Below are positions 63,245 to 64,000 of a stretch of DNA of 64,000 nucleotides, in pieces. The notes under the pieces are model-generated. The model worked only from the letters and a program-made list of their open reading frames with translations, had not been told where the DNA came from and made no database searches. The position numbers and the translations under genes are program-made. How positions within the stretch are numbered: position 1 is the stretch's first letter; every line of letters begins with the position of its first letter. Origin of the DNA: Novosphingobium sp. PP1Y (GTDB lineage: Bacteria; Pseudomonadota; Alphaproteobacteria; Sphingomonadales; Sphingomonadaceae); NCBI RefSeq assembly GCF_000253255.1, contig NC_015580.1, positions 217,001-281,000 of the forward strand. Reading direction: 5' to 3'.

Positions 63245-64000
63245 ATGGATAAAGTTACCGATTTGAGCCCGGACACTGCTCCGCGATTGGTGTGGAGCCG
63301 CTACTACAGCACGTTTGTAGCGGCTCCGCCCGGCCCCGGCGCTCGTGAGCGGCTTATTGCGGTGGCAGGTGCCATCATCGGCATTGTGACGACGGGACTG
63401 CTGTGCGGCGTTCTTGCCGGTACCGGCGCTGCGCACCCTCTGCTCGTGGCACCAATGGGGGCATCCGCTGTCCTGCTTTTCGCTGTTCCGGCAAGCCCTC
63501 TAGCACAGCCATGGTCGATCTTGGGCGGGAACGTCCTGTCGGCCGTGGTCGGCATAGCGGTCGCCCTTGCGGTCCCCAATGCTACCGTTGCAGCGGGTCT
63601 TGGTGTCGGCCTTGCCATTGCGGTCATGTCACTGGCGCGCTGTCTGCATCCGCCGGGCGGCGCTGTTGCCTTGTCAGCCGTGCTCGGTGGGGCCGCCGGA
63701 AGCGCGCACCCGTTCATGTTCGCGCTTTACCCCGTCGGCTTGAACTCGCTGCTGCTGATCCTCGCTGGCCTGGCATTCCATCGCATGACAGGGCACACCT
63801 ATCCGCATCGGGCGAAGCTGACTGAAAGCGCCCACGGCACGCAGGATTCTGCGCCACTCAGCAGAAGCGGGGTAAGGCCGAACGACATTGATGTAGCGCT
63901 GGCACGTTTTGGCGATACGCTCGACATCAATCGCGACGATCTTTTGCAACTCTTCGAATTGGCGGGACTGAGCGCGACGGAACGACAGGTCGGGGAGTTA
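63245..64000 (+). CDS. HPP family membrane protein, 3' end outside window
   Basis: 252 codons are open from the ATG at 63245 to the window end. After a polar N-terminus the protein has four hydrophobic segments and the HPP motif ARCLHPPGGAVALSA, then a long polar tail reading FGDTLDINRDDLLQLFELAGL, which may begin a CBS-like or regulatory part. HPP proteins have been linked to nitrite transport in cyanobacteria and chloroplasts, which would fit a nitrogen-oxide cluster, but the evidence is indirect. Confidence 0.88.
   Translation, partial: MDKVTDLSPDTAPRLVWSRYYSTFVAAPPGPGARERLIAVAGAIIGIVTTGLLCGVLAGTGAAHPLLVAPMGASAVLLFAVPASPLAQPWSILGGNVLSAVVGIAVALAVPNATVAAGLGVGLAIAVMSLARCLHPPGGAVALSAVLGGAAGSAHPFMFALYPVGLNSLLLILAGLAFHRMTGHTYPHRAKLTESAHGTQDSAPLSRSGVRPNDIDVALARFGDTLDINRDDLLQLFELAGLSATERQVGEL

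Overview
The window comes from a high-GC alphaproteobacterium, most likely a sphingomonad of the Novosphingobium/Sphingomonas type. The basis is the style of the GlmM, NadB, NrdAB, QueG and Dxs proteins, the Zur, IHF-beta, CnoX and YggT homologues, and short GC-rich hairpins in gaps between convergent genes. No taxonomic search was run, so the genus is an inference.

Bases 1 to about 48,600 look like ordinary chromosome. In order they carry: redox genes (a flavin monooxygenase cut by the window edge, a ferredoxin reductase), queG, an ABC-2 exporter pair, a lipoprotein-type MsrB, a tandem PilZ protein and tRNA-Leu; a Tat-exported beta-helix protein, ihfB, a peptide transporter and two overlapping amidohydrolase genes; dxs, zur, purH and a dicarboxylate/amino acid symporter; glmM, thiD, a LOG protein and an LD-carboxypeptidase; a PilZ protein beside a MASE1-PAS-GGDEF cyclase; DoxX, tldD, an ABC ATPase and nadB; the class I ribonucleotide reductase genes nrdA and nrdB, separated by about 2.1 kb, with a possible structured RNA upstream of nrdA; a nucleoside transporter, a queuosine-precursor transporter, argB, yggT, folD, marC, a Lon-N protein and a CnoX-type thioredoxin, ending at tRNA-Gly.

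From the 3' end of tRNA-Gly (48,683) to the window end lies at least 15.3 kb of an integrative/conjugative element or related plasmid-like island. It starts with three TTGTCTCC motifs that could be integrase arm sites. It then carries small accessory genes, two DUF736 genes, an XRE regulator with a palindromic operator, a DUF6499-DUF2285 gene that appears broken by a frameshift, an excisionase-like HTH protein, a RepA-type initiator followed by iteron-like repeats and a perfect DnaA box, DUF2840, a TraF-type signal peptidase, a lytic transglycosylase, a strong hairpin that is the best oriT candidate, a DUF3363 relaxase, a VirD4/TraG coupling protein and a ribbon-helix-helix protein.

Where mating-pair-formation (trb) genes would usually follow, the element instead carries a nitrosative-stress set: a divergent NsrR-type Rrf2 regulator, a group III truncated haemoglobin behind a good NsrR box, a DUF1971 protein, a membrane protein, a single-domain globin and an HPP-family membrane protein that runs off the window. 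This cargo, the replication/transfer origin signals and the structured RNA before nrdA are the most interesting parts. Neither the integrase nor the right end of the element is in view.
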